Positions 36,183-44,794 of a stretch of DNA of 64,000 bases are shown piece by piece. The position numbers and the translations under genes are program-made. Origin of the DNA: Streptomyces guryensis (lineage in GTDB: Bacteria; Actinomycetota; Actinomycetes; Streptomycetales; Streptomycetaceae); assembly GCF_021261325.1 (NCBI RefSeq), contig NZ_JAJSBI010000013.1:186001-250000 (forward strand), read 5' to 3'. Position 1 is the stretch's first letter. The number at the start of each line of letters is the position of its first letter. The notes beneath the pieces were generated by a model that was given only the letters and a program-made list of their open reading frames with translations, had not been told where the DNA came from and made no database searches.

Positions 36183-36500
36183 ATGAAGGCATTCCGGCTG
36201 GACGAACTGGAGGCGGAACGTGCCGCCAACGAGGGTGCCTACCTGCAGTTTCTGCGTGAGCGGCACATGTCGGTCGGTCTGTATGCGCTCAATGCCGGCG
36301 AACATGATCCACAGAAGCCACACAATCAGGACGAGGTCTACTTCGTCGTGAGCGGCCGCGCCTCGATCACCGTCGGTCTGGAGACCACCGAGGTCGCGCG
36401 CGGCAGTGTGGTGTACGTGCCGGCCGGTGTCGCCCACAAGTTCCACCACATCAGCGAGGACCTGCGGGTGGTCGTGGTGTTCTCTCCGCCGGAAAGCTGA
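36183..36500 (+). CDS. cupin domain protein
   Basis: 105 residues forming one small beta-barrel. Cupin motif 1 is approximated by GEHDPQKPHNQDEVYFVVSGRA (His and Glu metal ligands present) and motif 2 by VYVPAGVAHKFHHI. A metal-binding dioxygenase or isomerase role is possible but not assignable. Start ATG with AAGGG upstream. Confidence 0.88.
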   Translation: MKAFRLDELEAERAANEGAYLQFLRERHMSVGLYALNAGEHDPQKPHNQDEVYFVVSGRASITVGLETTEVARGSVVYVPAGVAHKFHHISEDLRVVVVFSPPES

Positions 36501-36649
36501 CGTGACGTCTCGGGGTTCCCTAGGGGATCAGTCAGGGGAGGACAAGGGGTGCGAGGCCCCCGCCGGGGCCCCTGCCGGCCCTAGCATCGAGTGCAGGACA
36601 TCAATGGGCCCCTGCACTGCAGCCGGGCGGAGAGGTAAGGACGAGCGCA

Positions 36650-36862
36650 ATGAGTGAGATCTTCGGCGGACTGCCGTGGTGGGTGAAGTGGATCGCGGTG
36701 CCGGTCATCGCGCTCGTCGTGTTCGGCGGGCTGATAGCCAGCGTCGTCGGCTTCGTCATCGGGCTGCTGTTCAAGGTGCTGGTCTTCGTGGCACTGGTCG
36801 GCGGACTGATCTACGTCGTGCGGAAGTTCACGTCGAGCTCCTCGTCGCGCAGCGACTGGTGA
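36650..36862 (+). CDS. DUF5326 small membrane protein
   Basis: 70 residues with two hydrophobic helices (WIAVPVIALVVFGGLIASVVGFVIG; VLVFVALVGGLIYVV) and a Ser-rich tail. It matches the small Streptomyces DUF5326 family. Function unknown. It is followed by strong inverted repeats. Confidence 0.8.
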   Translation: MSEIFGGLPWWVKWIAVPVIALVVFGGLIASVVGFVIGLLFKVLVFVALVGGLIYVVRKFTSSSSSRSDW

Positions 36863-36874
36863 GGGCCCTGGGAC

Positions 36875-36920
36875 ACCGGTGATCGGTAACAGGAATCACC
36901 GGTTCCCTCGCGCGAGGGAA
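36875..36920 (+). terminator. terminator and palindrome after DUF5326
   Basis: ACCGGTGAT pairs with ATCACCGGT (36875-36903), immediately followed by the 18-bp perfect palindrome TTCCCTCGCGCGAGGGAA (36903-36920). Another stem, GCCGCC-TCAA-GGCGGC, follows at about 36934-36949. They separate the DUF5326 gene from ssgR. Confidence 0.6.
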
Positions 36921-37060
36921 GTTTTCCGGGCGGGCCGCCTCAAGGCGGCATCTGACCATTAGAGTCCGGAATTCGACGCGGGGGCGACCCCGCGAGCGGC
37001 GTACACCCCTCCCGTGTTCCCCACGGCACGGGCAGCCCCCTCGCGCTTCGGGAGTGACCC

Positions 37061-37996
37061 TTGGCCACGGTAGACACCGCACCCACGGACCCCCACGTAC
37101 CCCCCACCCCCGTCCCGGGGCACCGCATCAGGCCCCCCGAACAGCCGGGCCCCTCGACGCAGGAACGCGTCACGGCACGACCTGCGCCGTCACGCCTGAC
37201 GGCGCCGCCGGCGCAGCCGCCCCCGGAAACCACTCCGGCGCCGTCGCAGTCCGCGACCCTCATCGGATCCGTCCAGCGCGCGATGCACCTGCTGGAATGC
37301 GTCGCCGGGCACGAACACGGAGCTCCCGCCAAACAGCTGGCCCGCGAGACCGGTCTGGCTCTCCCGACGGCGTACCACTTGCTGCGCACGCTCGTCCACG
37401 AGGGCTATCTGCGCCGGGACAAGGGCCTGTTCTTCCTCGGTGACGCGGCTGTGCGGTTGAGCAGCAGCGGAGCCCAGCAGAAACGTCGCAGCACGATCGT
37501 CGACGCACTGGCACGCTGGCGGGACGCGATCGGCGTTCCCGTGTACTACGCCGTGTACCGCGAAGGCGAGATCGAGGTCATGTGCGTCTCCGACACCCCG
37601 GGCAATCCGGCCGTGGAGGAGTGGGCGGACTTCCGTGAGACCGCACACGCGCATGCGATCGGTCAGTGCCTGCTCTCCCAGCTGGACGACGAGGCCCGCC
37701 GCGACCACCTCGACCGTTACCCCGTGCAGTCCATCACGCCGTACACCGTGCGTGACAACCACACTCTGCTCCGGCGGCTCGAACGAACGCGGCGGATGGA
37801 GCCGGTGACGGAGCGGCAGGAGTACGCGCTGGGGACGGCATGCGCGGCGATTCCGATCACTGTGGGTACGACGGCCGCAACAATGGCCATTTCTCTCCCC
37901 TCTCATCAGACCGACCGGCTGATGTCAGCGGCCCATCAACTCCAGAGCGAAATCGGACGGCTGATGGGGTCACTCGCGCTCTCTATCAGTATCTGA
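37061..37996 (+). CDS. ssgR: IclR-family activator SsgR
   Basis: 311 residues from a TTG start with GGGAG upstream; the first 60 residues are Pro-rich and poorly conserved, so a later start is possible. The IclR winged helix (SVQRAMHLLECVAGHEHGAPAKQLARETG) is followed by the effector domain. It sits directly upstream of ssgA. In S. coelicolor SsgR is the IclR-type activator of ssgA and controls septum formation during sporulation. Symbol by synteny and family. Confidence 0.88.
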   Translation: MATVDTAPTDPHVPPTPVPGHRIRPPEQPGPSTQERVTARPAPSRLTAPPAQPPPETTPAPSQSATLIGSVQRAMHLLECVAGHEHGAPAKQLARETGLALPTAYHLLRTLVHEGYLRRDKGLFFLGDAAVRLSSSGAQQKRRSTIVDALARWRDAIGVPVYYAVYREGEIEVMCVSDTPGNPAVEEWADFRETAHAHAIGQCLLSQLDDEARRDHLDRYPVQSITPYTVRDNHTLLRRLERTRRMEPVTERQEYALGTACAAIPITVGTTAATMAISLPSHQTDRLMSAAHQLQSEIGRLMGSLALSISI

Positions 37997-38094
37997 AAAC
38001 TCACTCCTTGTGATCTGTCGTGTACGTTCAGCAAGATTCCACCAGTGTCAGGGGATCACTCCCAGCCGGTCGGCTTCACATGACGGGGTAGGCG

Positions 38095-38532
38095 ATGCGC
38101 GAGTCCGTACAGGCAGAGGTCATGATGAGTTTTCTCGTGTCCGAGGAGCTTTCCTTCCGCATCCCGGTGGAGCTGCGCTACGAGACCTGTGATCCCTATG
38201 CCGTGAGGCTGACCTTCCACCTGCCCGGCGACGCGCCGGTGACCTGGGCGTTCGGTCGTGAGCTGCTCATCGACGGGGTGTGCCGGCCGTGCGGGGAAGG
38301 GGATGTGCGCGTCTCACCCGCCGAACCGGACTCCCTGGCCGAGGTCCTGATCCGGCTGCAGGTCGGCCGTGACCAGGCGCTGTTCCGCGCGTCCACGGCG
38401 CCGCTCATCGCGTTTCTCGACCGAACCGACAAGTTGGTGCCGCTCGGGCAGGAGGGCTCCCTTGCAGACTTCGACGCCCACCTCGACGAGGCCCTGGACC
38501 GCATCCTGGCGGAGGAGCAGAGCGCGGGCTGA
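38095..38532 (+). CDS. ssgA: sporulation protein SsgA
   Basis: 145 residues, with the SALP family core FHLPGDAPVTWAFGRELL and AFLDRTDKLVPLGQE. SsgA stimulates sporulation-specific septation in Streptomyces. The ATG at 38095 gives 145 residues; a tandem ATGATG at 38122/38125 preceded by CAGAGG gives about 136 and may be used instead. The promoter lies in the 98 bp after ssgR, where SsgR would act. Confidence 0.93.
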   Translation: MRESVQAEVMMSFLVSEELSFRIPVELRYETCDPYAVRLTFHLPGDAPVTWAFGRELLIDGVCRPCGEGDVRVSPAEPDSLAEVLIRLQVGRDQALFRASTAPLIAFLDRTDKLVPLGQEGSLADFDAHLDEALDRILAEEQSAG

Positions 38533-38607
38533 GGCGGGACGGCACGGGGTCGCCGGAACGCTTCTGCGCGGGCTGTGGAAGGCGCAGTAACGCTTCTCCA
38601 TGGGCAG

Positions 38608-38635
38608 GTTCGGCTGGTGTCTGAACTGCCCGAAC
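38608..38635. terminator. convergent terminator ssgA / yibE
   Basis: GGTTCGG pairs with CCGAACC around a 14-base loop, between the two convergent genes. Moderate stem length. Confidence 0.5.
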
Positions 38636-38667
38636 CGTCTGTTCACTTCTGCGGAGTGGCCCTCGCC

Positions 38668-40140
38668 TCACCGCTTGCGCCGTCGGCCCCGCCTCGTTCG
38701 CGCCGGAACAGGTGTTCCACCGACCGTCGCCGGACCCGGACGGTCGGCCGCGACCACCAGTGCCGCGAGCAGCGTCGTGACCGGCACCGAGGCGACCAGG
38801 CCGATCGAGCCCACCAGTGTGCGTACGACCTCCTCCGCCACCAGTTCGCTGTTGGCAACCGTCCCCACACCGCTCTGCGCGATGGAGAAGAGCAGCAACA
38901 ACGGCAGCGCGGCGCCCGCATAGGCGAGGACGAGAGTGTTGACGACGGATGCGATGTGGTCGCGGCCGATGCGGATGCCCGCCCGGTACAGCCCCCGCCA
39001 GCCCATCGACGGATTCGCCTCGTGCAGCTCCCACACTGCCGACGTCTGGGTGACCGTCACATCGTCGAGGACACCGAGCGAACCGATGATGACGCCCGCG
39101 AGCAGCAGGCCGCTCATGTCGATCGACGGATACAGGCCATGGATCAGACCGGTGTTGTCGTCCGTGTTGCCGGTCAGTGCGGCCCAGCTGATGAACTCGG
39201 AGCCGAGTAGGCCGATCAGTACGAGTGAGAGCAGCGTGCCCAGCACCGCCACGGATGTACGGGCCGACAGACCGTGGCACATGTAGAGCGCGATCAGCAT
39301 GATGGCGCTCGCCCCGATCACGGCCACGAGCAGGGGATTCGAACCCTGCAGGATCGCAGGGAGGATGAAGAAGGTCAGCACCATGAAGCTGACGGCCAGC
39401 GCGATCAGGGCCATCAGGCCGCGCATCCGGCCCACCACAACGACGGCGAGTGCGAAGATGCCGGCCAGCAGCGCCATGGGGAACCTGCGGTTCACATCGG
39501 TGACCGAGTACTGCAGGTCCTTCGGCGCGGAGGGCTCGTAGGCGGCCACGACCTTCTCGCCCTCGTTCAGTTGCCGCGGCTGGTCCGGCTGCACGATCTC
39601 GGTGAACGTACGGCCCTTGTCCTTGCCGGTGTCGACGCGGATCGTCGCCTTCTTGCAGGTGCCGCTCGCCTGCTGTTGGGCGGAGGAGCCCTCGGCGGTG
39701 GAGGTGTTCCCTGTCGGGGTCTCGCCCGAGGCGTTCACCGACTTGCAGCTCACACTCACGACCTTGGTGACGGTCGCCTGCTGGGTCTGCCGGTCGAAAC
39801 CCACGCCGGTGCGCTCGTGCGCCGGGGCGCCGCCGGGCCACAGCACCACGAGCCCGACTGCCACGGCCGCGGTGAACGGGATGAGGATGGCGGCGATGAC
39901 CTTGCGCAGGTGCTTGGAGACGGGGGCCGCTGGACCGTGGCTGTGCGAGTGACCATGCCCGCCTCCGGAACCATGGCTGTGTCCCGGCCTGTGCCCGCTA
40001 CTGGGGTCGTGACCGTGCCCGGCTCCGGCCCCCGACCCGTGGCTGTGGCCGGCACCCGAACCATGGCCGCTGCCGTCTCCGGAACCGTGTCCGCGGGGCG
40101 GCTCCGAAGACGGGTACGGGGGCTGATCTGTCGTGGTCAC
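38668..40140 (-). CDS. YibE/F family membrane protein
   Basis: 490 residues. The first 75 residues are extremely His/Gly/Ser-rich (repeated GHSHGSG units), as in metal-binding cytoplasmic tails. A membrane helix and a secreted domain with two cysteines (VSVSCKSV; SGTCKKAT) follow, then about eight helices of the YibE/F domain (MALLAGIFALAVVVVGRMRG onward; DDVTVTQTSAVWEL). Function unknown; the His-rich tail hints at divalent metal binding. GTG start. Confidence 0.88.
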   Translation of the reverse strand: MTTTDQPPYPSSEPPRGHGSGDGSGHGSGAGHSHGSGAGAGHGHDPSSGHRPGHSHGSGGGHGHSHSHGPAAPVSKHLRKVIAAILIPFTAAVAVGLVVLWPGGAPAHERTGVGFDRQTQQATVTKVVSVSCKSVNASGETPTGNTSTAEGSSAQQQASGTCKKATIRVDTGKDKGRTFTEIVQPDQPRQLNEGEKVVAAYEPSAPKDLQYSVTDVNRRFPMALLAGIFALAVVVVGRMRGLMALIALAVSFMVLTFFILPAILQGSNPLLVAVIGASAIMLIALYMCHGLSARTSVAVLGTLLSLVLIGLLGSEFISWAALTGNTDDNTGLIHGLYPSIDMSGLLLAGVIIGSLGVLDDVTVTQTSAVWELHEANPSMGWRGLYRAGIRIGRDHIASVVNTLVLAYAGAALPLLLLFSIAQSGVGTVANSELVAEEVVRTLVGSIGLVASVPVTTLLAALVVAADRPGPATVGGTPVPARTRRGRRRKR

Positions 40141-40218
40141 CGCCCGATCATCGCAACAACGACGGGGGCCCTCTGTTCAGCGCGCCCGAATTGACGCTAG
40201 CGTGGAGGCACCTTTGCA

Positions 40219-40392
40219 CACGCGGGAGCTCGGAGCACCGGGCTGAGAGGGCGCTGACCTCCGTCCCAGCGATGTTTCACGTGGAACATCACCGAATTCG
40301 AGTGATGTTCCCCACGAAACGTCAACAGACGGAAGCCGCTGCGTCGACCGCCGAACCTGTTACCGGGTAATGCCGGCGTAGGGAGTAGGTCT
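40219..40392 (+). promoter_or_regulatory. TPP riboswitch (THI element)
   Basis: The conserved thiamin pyrophosphate aptamer is readable: CGGGAGC at 40223 and CTGAGAGGGCG at 40243 form the pyrimidine-sensor arm, and GAACCTG...GGTAATGCCGGCGTAGGGAG at 40353-40384 forms the pyrophosphate arm and closing stem. The thiC Shine-Dalgarno (GGGAG) is within the 3' closing strand, so ligand binding should hide it and repress translation. The P3 arm is greatly extended by a 22-bp near-perfect stem (40271-40292 with 40302-40323) containing a one-mismatch parS. Confidence 0.92.
40274..40287. other. parS-like site, one mismatch, inside riboswitch
   Basis: GTTTCACGTGGAAC, one mismatch from the ParB site, in the extended P3 stem of the TPP riboswitch. 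The opposite strand of the stem (40302-40323) carries a more diverged copy. Confidence 0.55.
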
Positions 40393-40393
40393 C

Positions 40394-42214
40394 ATGACCA
40401 ACAAGGACGCACGCACGCCTGCCTCCAGCCAGGACGAACAGCCCATTCAGGGCGAACAGTCCCAGGAGGCCGGGAAGTCCATCGGCTGGCACAAGGCGTA
40501 TGTCGAGGGCTCACGCCCCGATCTGCGGGTGCCGGTCCGTCAGGTGCACCTCACCAACGGGCAGTCGGTCACGCTGTACGACACGTCGGGCCCGTACACC
40601 GATCCGCTCATCGATACCGATGTGCGCAGGGGGCTCGCCCCGCTGCGCGAGAACTGGATCATCGCTCGCGGTGACACCGAGGAGTACGCGGGCCGTCCCG
40701 CCCGTCCCGAGGACGACGGGATCAAGCACACCTCTCCACGAGGCGGTCTGCGTAACCTCGACGCGGTCTTCCCGGGCCGGCCGCGTCAGCCGCGCCGCAG
40801 TCGCGACGGCAAGGCGGTCACGCAGCTCGGGTATGCCCGCCGCGGAGAGATCACGCCGGAGATGGAGTACGTGGCCATCCGGGAGAACGTTTCGCCCGAG
40901 GTGGTCCGGGAGGAGATCGAGGCGGGCCGCGCGGTACTGCCGGCCAACGTCAATCACCCGGAGATCGAGCCGATGATCATCGGCAAGCGGTTCCTGGTGA
41001 AGGTCAACGCCAACATCGGCAACTCCGCCGTGACGTCCTCCATCGAGGAGGAGGTCGAGAAGATGACCTGGGCGACCCGCTGGGGCGCCGACACGGTCAT
41101 GGACCTGTCCACCGGCCGCAACATCCACACCACGCGTGAATGGGTGCTGCGCAACTCCCCCGTCCCCATCGGCACGGTGCCGCTCTATCAGGCCCTGGAG
41201 AAGGTGGACGGCCGCGCCGAGGAGCTCACCTGGGAGATCTACAAGGACACCGTGATCGAGCAGGCCGAGCAGGGTGTGGACTACATGACGGTCCACGCGG
41301 GCGTCCGTCTGCCGTACGTCCCGCTCACCGCGAACCGGAAGACCGGCATCGTCTCGCGCGGCGGCTCGATCATGGCGGCCTGGTGCCTCGCGCACCACAA
41401 GGAGTCGTTCCTGTACGAGAACTTCGAGGAACTCTGCGAGATCCTCGCCGCCTACGACGTCACGTACTCGCTGGGCGACGGTCTGCGACCGGGGTCGATC
41501 GCGGACGCCAACGACGAGGCGCAGTTCGCGGAGTTGCGCACGCTCGGGGAACTCAACCGGATCGCCAAGCGTTTCAACGTACAGACCATGATCGAGGGCC
41601 CGGGACATGTCCCGATGCACAAGATCAAGGAGAACATCGACCTTCAGCAGGAGATCTGTGATGAAGCTCCGTTCTATACGCTCGGCCCGCTGACGACGGA
41701 CGTCGCGCCGGCGTACGACCACATCACCTCCGGCATCGGTGCCGCAATGATCGCCTGGTGGGGCACGGCCATGCTCTGCTACGTCACGCCCAAGGAACAC
41801 CTGGGCCTGCCCAACCGGGACGACGTCAAGACCGGCGTCATCACCTACAAGATCGCCGCCCATGCAGCCGACCTCGCCAAGGGGCACCCCGGTGCGCAGG
41901 AATGGGACGACGCGCTGTCCGACGCCCGCTTCGAGTTCCGGTGGGAGGACCAGTTCAACCTCGCCCTGGACCCGGACACGGCGCGGGAGTTCCACGACGA
42001 GACCCTCCCGGCGGAGCCGGCCAAGACCGCCCACTTCTGCTCGATGTGCGGGCCGAAGTTCTGCTCGATGAAGATTAGCCAAAGCATCACAGAGCGGTTC
42101 GGTGGTGCGGCGACTGAAGGGGCGTCACCCGAGGAGGTCGCGGAAGGCATGCTCCAGAAGTCCAAGGAGTTCGCGGCCTCGGGCAACCGGGTCTACCTCC
42201 CGCTGGCGGACTGA
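40394..42214 (+). CDS. thiC: phosphomethylpyrimidine synthase ThiC
   Basis: 606 residues. A radical SAM enzyme converting aminoimidazole ribotide to the HMP-phosphate moiety of thiamin. It has the ThiC N-domain (RPDLRVPVRQVHLTNG), the barrel and the C-terminal Fe-S motif C549-X2-C552-X4-C557 (FCSMCGPKFC). Everything after C557 (residues 558-606) lies in a segment repeated twice downstream: the first 49 bp after the third base of that codon are identical at 43473-43521. ThiC should still be functional because the tail ends with the expected NRVYLPLAD. Expression is controlled by the TPP riboswitch. Confidence 0.96.
   Translation: MTNKDARTPASSQDEQPIQGEQSQEAGKSIGWHKAYVEGSRPDLRVPVRQVHLTNGQSVTLYDTSGPYTDPLIDTDVRRGLAPLRENWIIARGDTEEYAGRPARPEDDGIKHTSPRGGLRNLDAVFPGRPRQPRRSRDGKAVTQLGYARRGEITPEMEYVAIRENVSPEVVREEIEAGRAVLPANVNHPEIEPMIIGKRFLVKVNANIGNSAVTSSIEEEVEKMTWATRWGADTVMDLSTGRNIHTTREWVLRNSPVPIGTVPLYQALEKVDGRAEELTWEIYKDTVIEQAEQGVDYMTVHAGVRLPYVPLTANRKTGIVSRGGSIMAAWCLAHHKESFLYENFEELCEILAAYDVTYSLGDGLRPGSIADANDEAQFAELRTLGELNRIAKRFNVQTMIEGPGHVPMHKIKENIDLQQEICDEAPFYTLGPLTTDVAPAYDHITSGIGAAMIAWWGTAMLCYVTPKEHLGLPNRDDVKTGVITYKIAAHAADLAKGHPGAQEWDDALSDARFEFRWEDQFNLALDPDTAREFHDETLPAEPAKTAHFCSMCGPKFCSMKISQSITERFGGAATEGASPEEVAEGMLQKSKEFAASGNRVYLPLAD
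42064..42112 (+). repeat. thiC-end direct repeat, copy 1 (left junction)
   Basis: A 49-bp sequence perfectly identical to 43473-43521. It starts at the third base of the last Fe-S cysteine codon of thiC and includes CTCGATGAAGAT, the only 12 bp common to all three thiC ends. Beyond 42112 the two copies diverge at the DNA level but stay similar as protein. This is the expected structure of a site-specific integration junction in the 3' end of a gene. Confidence 0.85.
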
Positions 42215-42228
42215 CAGCGGCTGCTGAT

Positions 42229-42268
42229 GCGTTGCGCCGGAGTGGGGAACGGCATTCCGGCGCAACGC
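42229..42268. terminator. terminator between thiC and cassette gene
   Basis: Perfect 13-bp stem GCGTTGCGCCGGA with its complement around a 14-base loop. It serves both convergent genes. Confidence 0.8.
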
Positions 42269-42278
42269 CTCGGACCTG

Positions 42279-43352
42279 CTACTGAGCGGAGACGGCCCAG
42301 CGGGTCAGTTGTCCGGAATCCGCGTTGTGGGTGAGCCAGGTTCCGTCACCAAGTGGCCGGGCCGGTCCTTCTATGGGACACGGATAGCCGACTTGCCCCA
42401 GCACCTCCAACGTGGCGGAGTCAAGCAGCCAGTGACGGCCTTCACCGTGCTCCTCGTCGGCCTCGGTGGTCGAGGCTATGACCGCCGTTGAGTCGATGTG
42501 CCCGCAGTAATAGTCCCAGTACGCGGGGTCTTCGTTCTCGTAGTCCTCGTCTCCGTCTTCGGGCTGGAGCGGGGGGATAGTGGAATCGTCGACGGTTGCC
42601 ATTGCGGCTCCCGAAGGGAATGCGTGGACAGAGAGGTCCCCGCAGTTGTGGTCCAGGGTCAGGAACCTGGTGCCCGATGGGTGGACATCGACGAGGATGC
42701 GGTCGTCGTCGTTCATGTCCCAGCTGTGCAGGGCGCCTTTCTCCCATCGCGCCCAGTAGAGCATCGACCCGTCCTGACCCAAGCCGATGCTCAGTCCCAC
42801 GTGCTTCCCGTCCGGGTGGGCGATGTGTACGGAGCCGGCTGCCGCGCTGTCCAGAGGAGTCCGGGCCACAACGCTGCCGGTGATGGCATCGAGTACCAAC
42901 CACTCCTCGTGCTCGGAGCCACGGACGTGTCCCCAGACGAGAGTCCCGTCATCCGAGACCCGGACCGATCCGGATTCCAGACCGCCACAGACGTGGTCGG
43001 CGATTGTGTGATCGTGCTCCCGATGTCCCCAGCACTCATGTCCGTACTCCCAGCGGATACCCCCATCCGGCTCCACGGCACAGATCGCGCGCTGGCCGCT
43101 GAACACAGCGAAGCTCAGATCAGGACTCACTGAGTTCACGCCGCGCCGCCAACTCGACCAGGGGGAGCGAAAGCTGATCTGCGGCGCCGCAACTCCGTTG
43201 AAGAGGTCCTCCAGGTCGTGGACCGCCAACATGCCCTCGTTGCGTATAAGTGCGAACCTGTGGTCGCCTCGTTCCTCCAAGGCAAGGCCAGTGATCAGCA
43301 GCCCTCCGTGCCGGAAGTTGACAGAGGCCACGGGCTGGGCGAAGACGCGCAC
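42279..43352 (-). CDS. hypothetical beta-propeller-like protein (cassette 1 cargo)
   Basis: 357 residues from a GTG start. I do not recognise the family. The sequence is rich in short beta-strand repeats separated by turns such as VRVSDDGTLVWG, DILVDVHPSGTRFLTLD and LLDSATLEVLG, resembling a WD40/YVTN-type propeller. It has a low-complexity acidic loop (EDGDEDYENEDPAYWDYY) and no signal peptide or catalytic motif. Base composition seems less GC-rich than the neighbouring core genes. It is the only gene of cassette 1. Confidence 0.7.
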   Translation of the reverse strand: MRVFAQPVASVNFRHGGLLITGLALEERGDHRFALIRNEGMLAVHDLEDLFNGVAAPQISFRSPWSSWRRGVNSVSPDLSFAVFSGQRAICAVEPDGGIRWEYGHECWGHREHDHTIADHVCGGLESGSVRVSDDGTLVWGHVRGSEHEEWLVLDAITGSVVARTPLDSAAAGSVHIAHPDGKHVGLSIGLGQDGSMLYWARWEKGALHSWDMNDDDRILVDVHPSGTRFLTLDHNCGDLSVHAFPSGAAMATVDDSTIPPLQPEDGDEDYENEDPAYWDYYCGHIDSTAVIASTTEADEEHGEGRHWLLDSATLEVLGQVGYPCPIEGPARPLGDGTWLTHNADSGQLTRWAVSAQ

Positions 43353-43462
43353 AGTGCATTCCTTGTGTCTCGCTACCTAGAAGTCCGGGAACACTAGCGG
43401 GTCTGCGATGGATGGCTGACAAGCACCCCGGCACCTGCTTGCGCAATAGGCTGACTCCGGCG

Positions 43463-43623
43463 TGATGTAGCCCTCGATGAAGATTAGCCAAAGCATCACA
43501 GAGCGGTTCGGTGGTGCGGCGGCTGAGGGGGCGTCGCCTGATGAGGTCGCTGAGGGGATGCTCCAGAAGTCGAAGGAGTTCGCCGAGGCGGGGAACCGGG
43601 TGTATCTGCCGATCGCTGACTGA
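43463..43623 (+). pseudogene. thiC 3'-end remnant, copy 2
   Basis: From the ATG at 43477 it encodes the last 48 residues of a ThiC tail (MKISQSITERFGG ... NRVYLPIAD), the same length as the current thiC tail and nearly identical to it. A TAG stop lies just upstream in frame, so it is not attached to a ThiC body. It is read as the tail supplied by the first-inserted cassette and later displaced by cassette 1. The 49-bp identity with copy 1 is 43473-43521. Confidence 0.85.
43473..43521 (+). repeat. thiC-end direct repeat, copy 2
   Basis: Perfect 49-bp copy of 42064-42112. The bases just before it (from 43463) match those before copy 3 (45244) better than those before copy 1, forming a right-end motif shared by both cassettes. 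Confidence 0.85.
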
Positions 43624-43760
43624 GGTCCAGGTGCAAGCGGTCCGCGTTTCCGAGCCGACGTGAGCGCATCACGGGAAGCGCGGACCCCGCTTGGTCACCA
43701 CCATCGGGGTCGGGGATCACGAGGTGGAGCAGGCCGAGGAGCCCGAGTGAGTGGAGTCGG

Positions 43761-44699
43761 TCACGGCACGAGGACGATCTTTCCGGTGGTCCGCTTGGTC
43801 TCGATCGTGCGGTGAGCCTCGGCGGCTTCGGCCAGTGGGTAGGTGTCTTGGACCATAACCCGCAGCCGACCTGCCTCGATGCGTTCGGTGACCCGCTCCA
43901 GCAACTTCCCGGAGGGTTCGGCCGTGACCCACGCATAGCGCAAGCCACGGGTGGCGGCCTGCTGCTCGTCCGTCCCCGGGTCGATCGACGCCCCGATGAG
44001 CAGACCGCCCGGCCGGAGCACATTGAGGGAGCGCGGCCCATAGGAACCGCCGACCAAGTCCAGAACCACGTCCACCGGAGCCACCACGGTCCGGAAGTCA
44101 GTGGTGGTGTAGTCGATCAGTTCGTCGGCCCCCAGTTCGCGCACAAGGTCATGGTTGGCCGCCTGCGCTGTACCGATGACGTGCGCCCCCAACTCCTTGG
44201 CCAACTGAACGGCAACATGGCCGACACCGCCCGCCGCAGCGTGGATCAGTACCCGGTCGCCGGGCCGGACCCGCGCCAGCACGGCCAGCGCCTGCCAAGC
44301 GGTGAACGCGACCAGAGGCACAGTCCCCGCGTGGACCAGGTCGAGGTTCTTGGGCGCGAAGGCCAGCGCGTCGGCCGGCGCGGCAGTGAATTCGGCGTAC
44401 GCCCCGCGGCGGGTGACCGCCAGCATGCCGTACACCTCGTCGCCCGGCGCGAACCGTGTCACGCCCTCGCCGACCCGCTCGACGACGCCGGCCACGTCGT
44501 TGCCCGGCGTCCACGGCAGGGTGACCAGCTCCGGCATGCGGCCAGACCGGAGAACCGCGTCGCCCGGGTTGACTCCGGCACCGGCGACCCGCAGCAGCAC
44601 CTCCCCGGGCCCGGGTTCCGGCACATCGGTCTCGGTGTAGTTCAGCACCTCAGGACCGCCGAACGCGGATTGGACGATGGCATGCATGCGGGCGGACAT
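43761..44699 (-). CDS. NADPH:quinone reductase-type oxidoreductase (cassette 2 cargo)
   Basis: 312 residues of the zinc-independent medium-chain dehydrogenase/quinone oxidoreductase family. It has the catalytic N-domain (GPEVLNYTETDVPEPGPGEVLLRVAGAGVNPGD) and the NADPH-binding AAAGGVGHVAVQLAKELGA near residue 155. It is divergent from an HxlR regulator 95 bp away, a common pair for quinone or electrophile detoxification. Substrate unknown. Confidence 0.88.
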   Translation of the reverse strand: MSARMHAIVQSAFGGPEVLNYTETDVPEPGPGEVLLRVAGAGVNPGDAVLRSGRMPELVTLPWTPGNDVAGVVERVGEGVTRFAPGDEVYGMLAVTRRGAYAEFTAAPADALAFAPKNLDLVHAGTVPLVAFTAWQALAVLARVRPGDRVLIHAAAGGVGHVAVQLAKELGAHVIGTAQAANHDLVRELGADELIDYTTTDFRTVVAPVDVVLDLVGGSYGPRSLNVLRPGGLLIGASIDPGTDEQQAATRGLRYAWVTAEPSGKLLERVTERIEAGRLRVMVQDTYPLAEAAEAHRTIETKRTTGKIVLVP

Positions 44700-44794
44700 C
44701 AGGAACTCCTCGTCAGTGGATCGTGGTGCGTTCCATGGTCGGCCCGAGCGATGACCCCACGGAAGAAGGCACTTATCTGATATCGAGGTTCCTC

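Larger units (their letters stand above)
42064..43472. mobile_element. thiC-end cassette 1
   Basis: A 1409-bp unit from the first to the second copy of the 49-bp repeat. It supplies the present thiC 3' end and carries a terminator and one oppositely oriented gene of unknown function. It contains no recombinase. It is interpreted as the more recent of two insertions at the thiC 3' end; insertion by homologous recombination is an alternative. Confidence 0.6.

Noticed and set aside
39330..39350. tRNA T-arm-like sequence (GGGTTCGAATCCC on the minus strand)
   Set aside because: It lies inside the YibE/F coding sequence as codons for a membrane helix, and no acceptor or anticodon arms pair around it.
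38405..39841. 478-codon minus-strand ORF overlapping the YibE/F gene
   Set aside because: Alternative frame of the YibE/F gene, full of Arg/Gly; the real frame has membrane helices and a His-rich tail.
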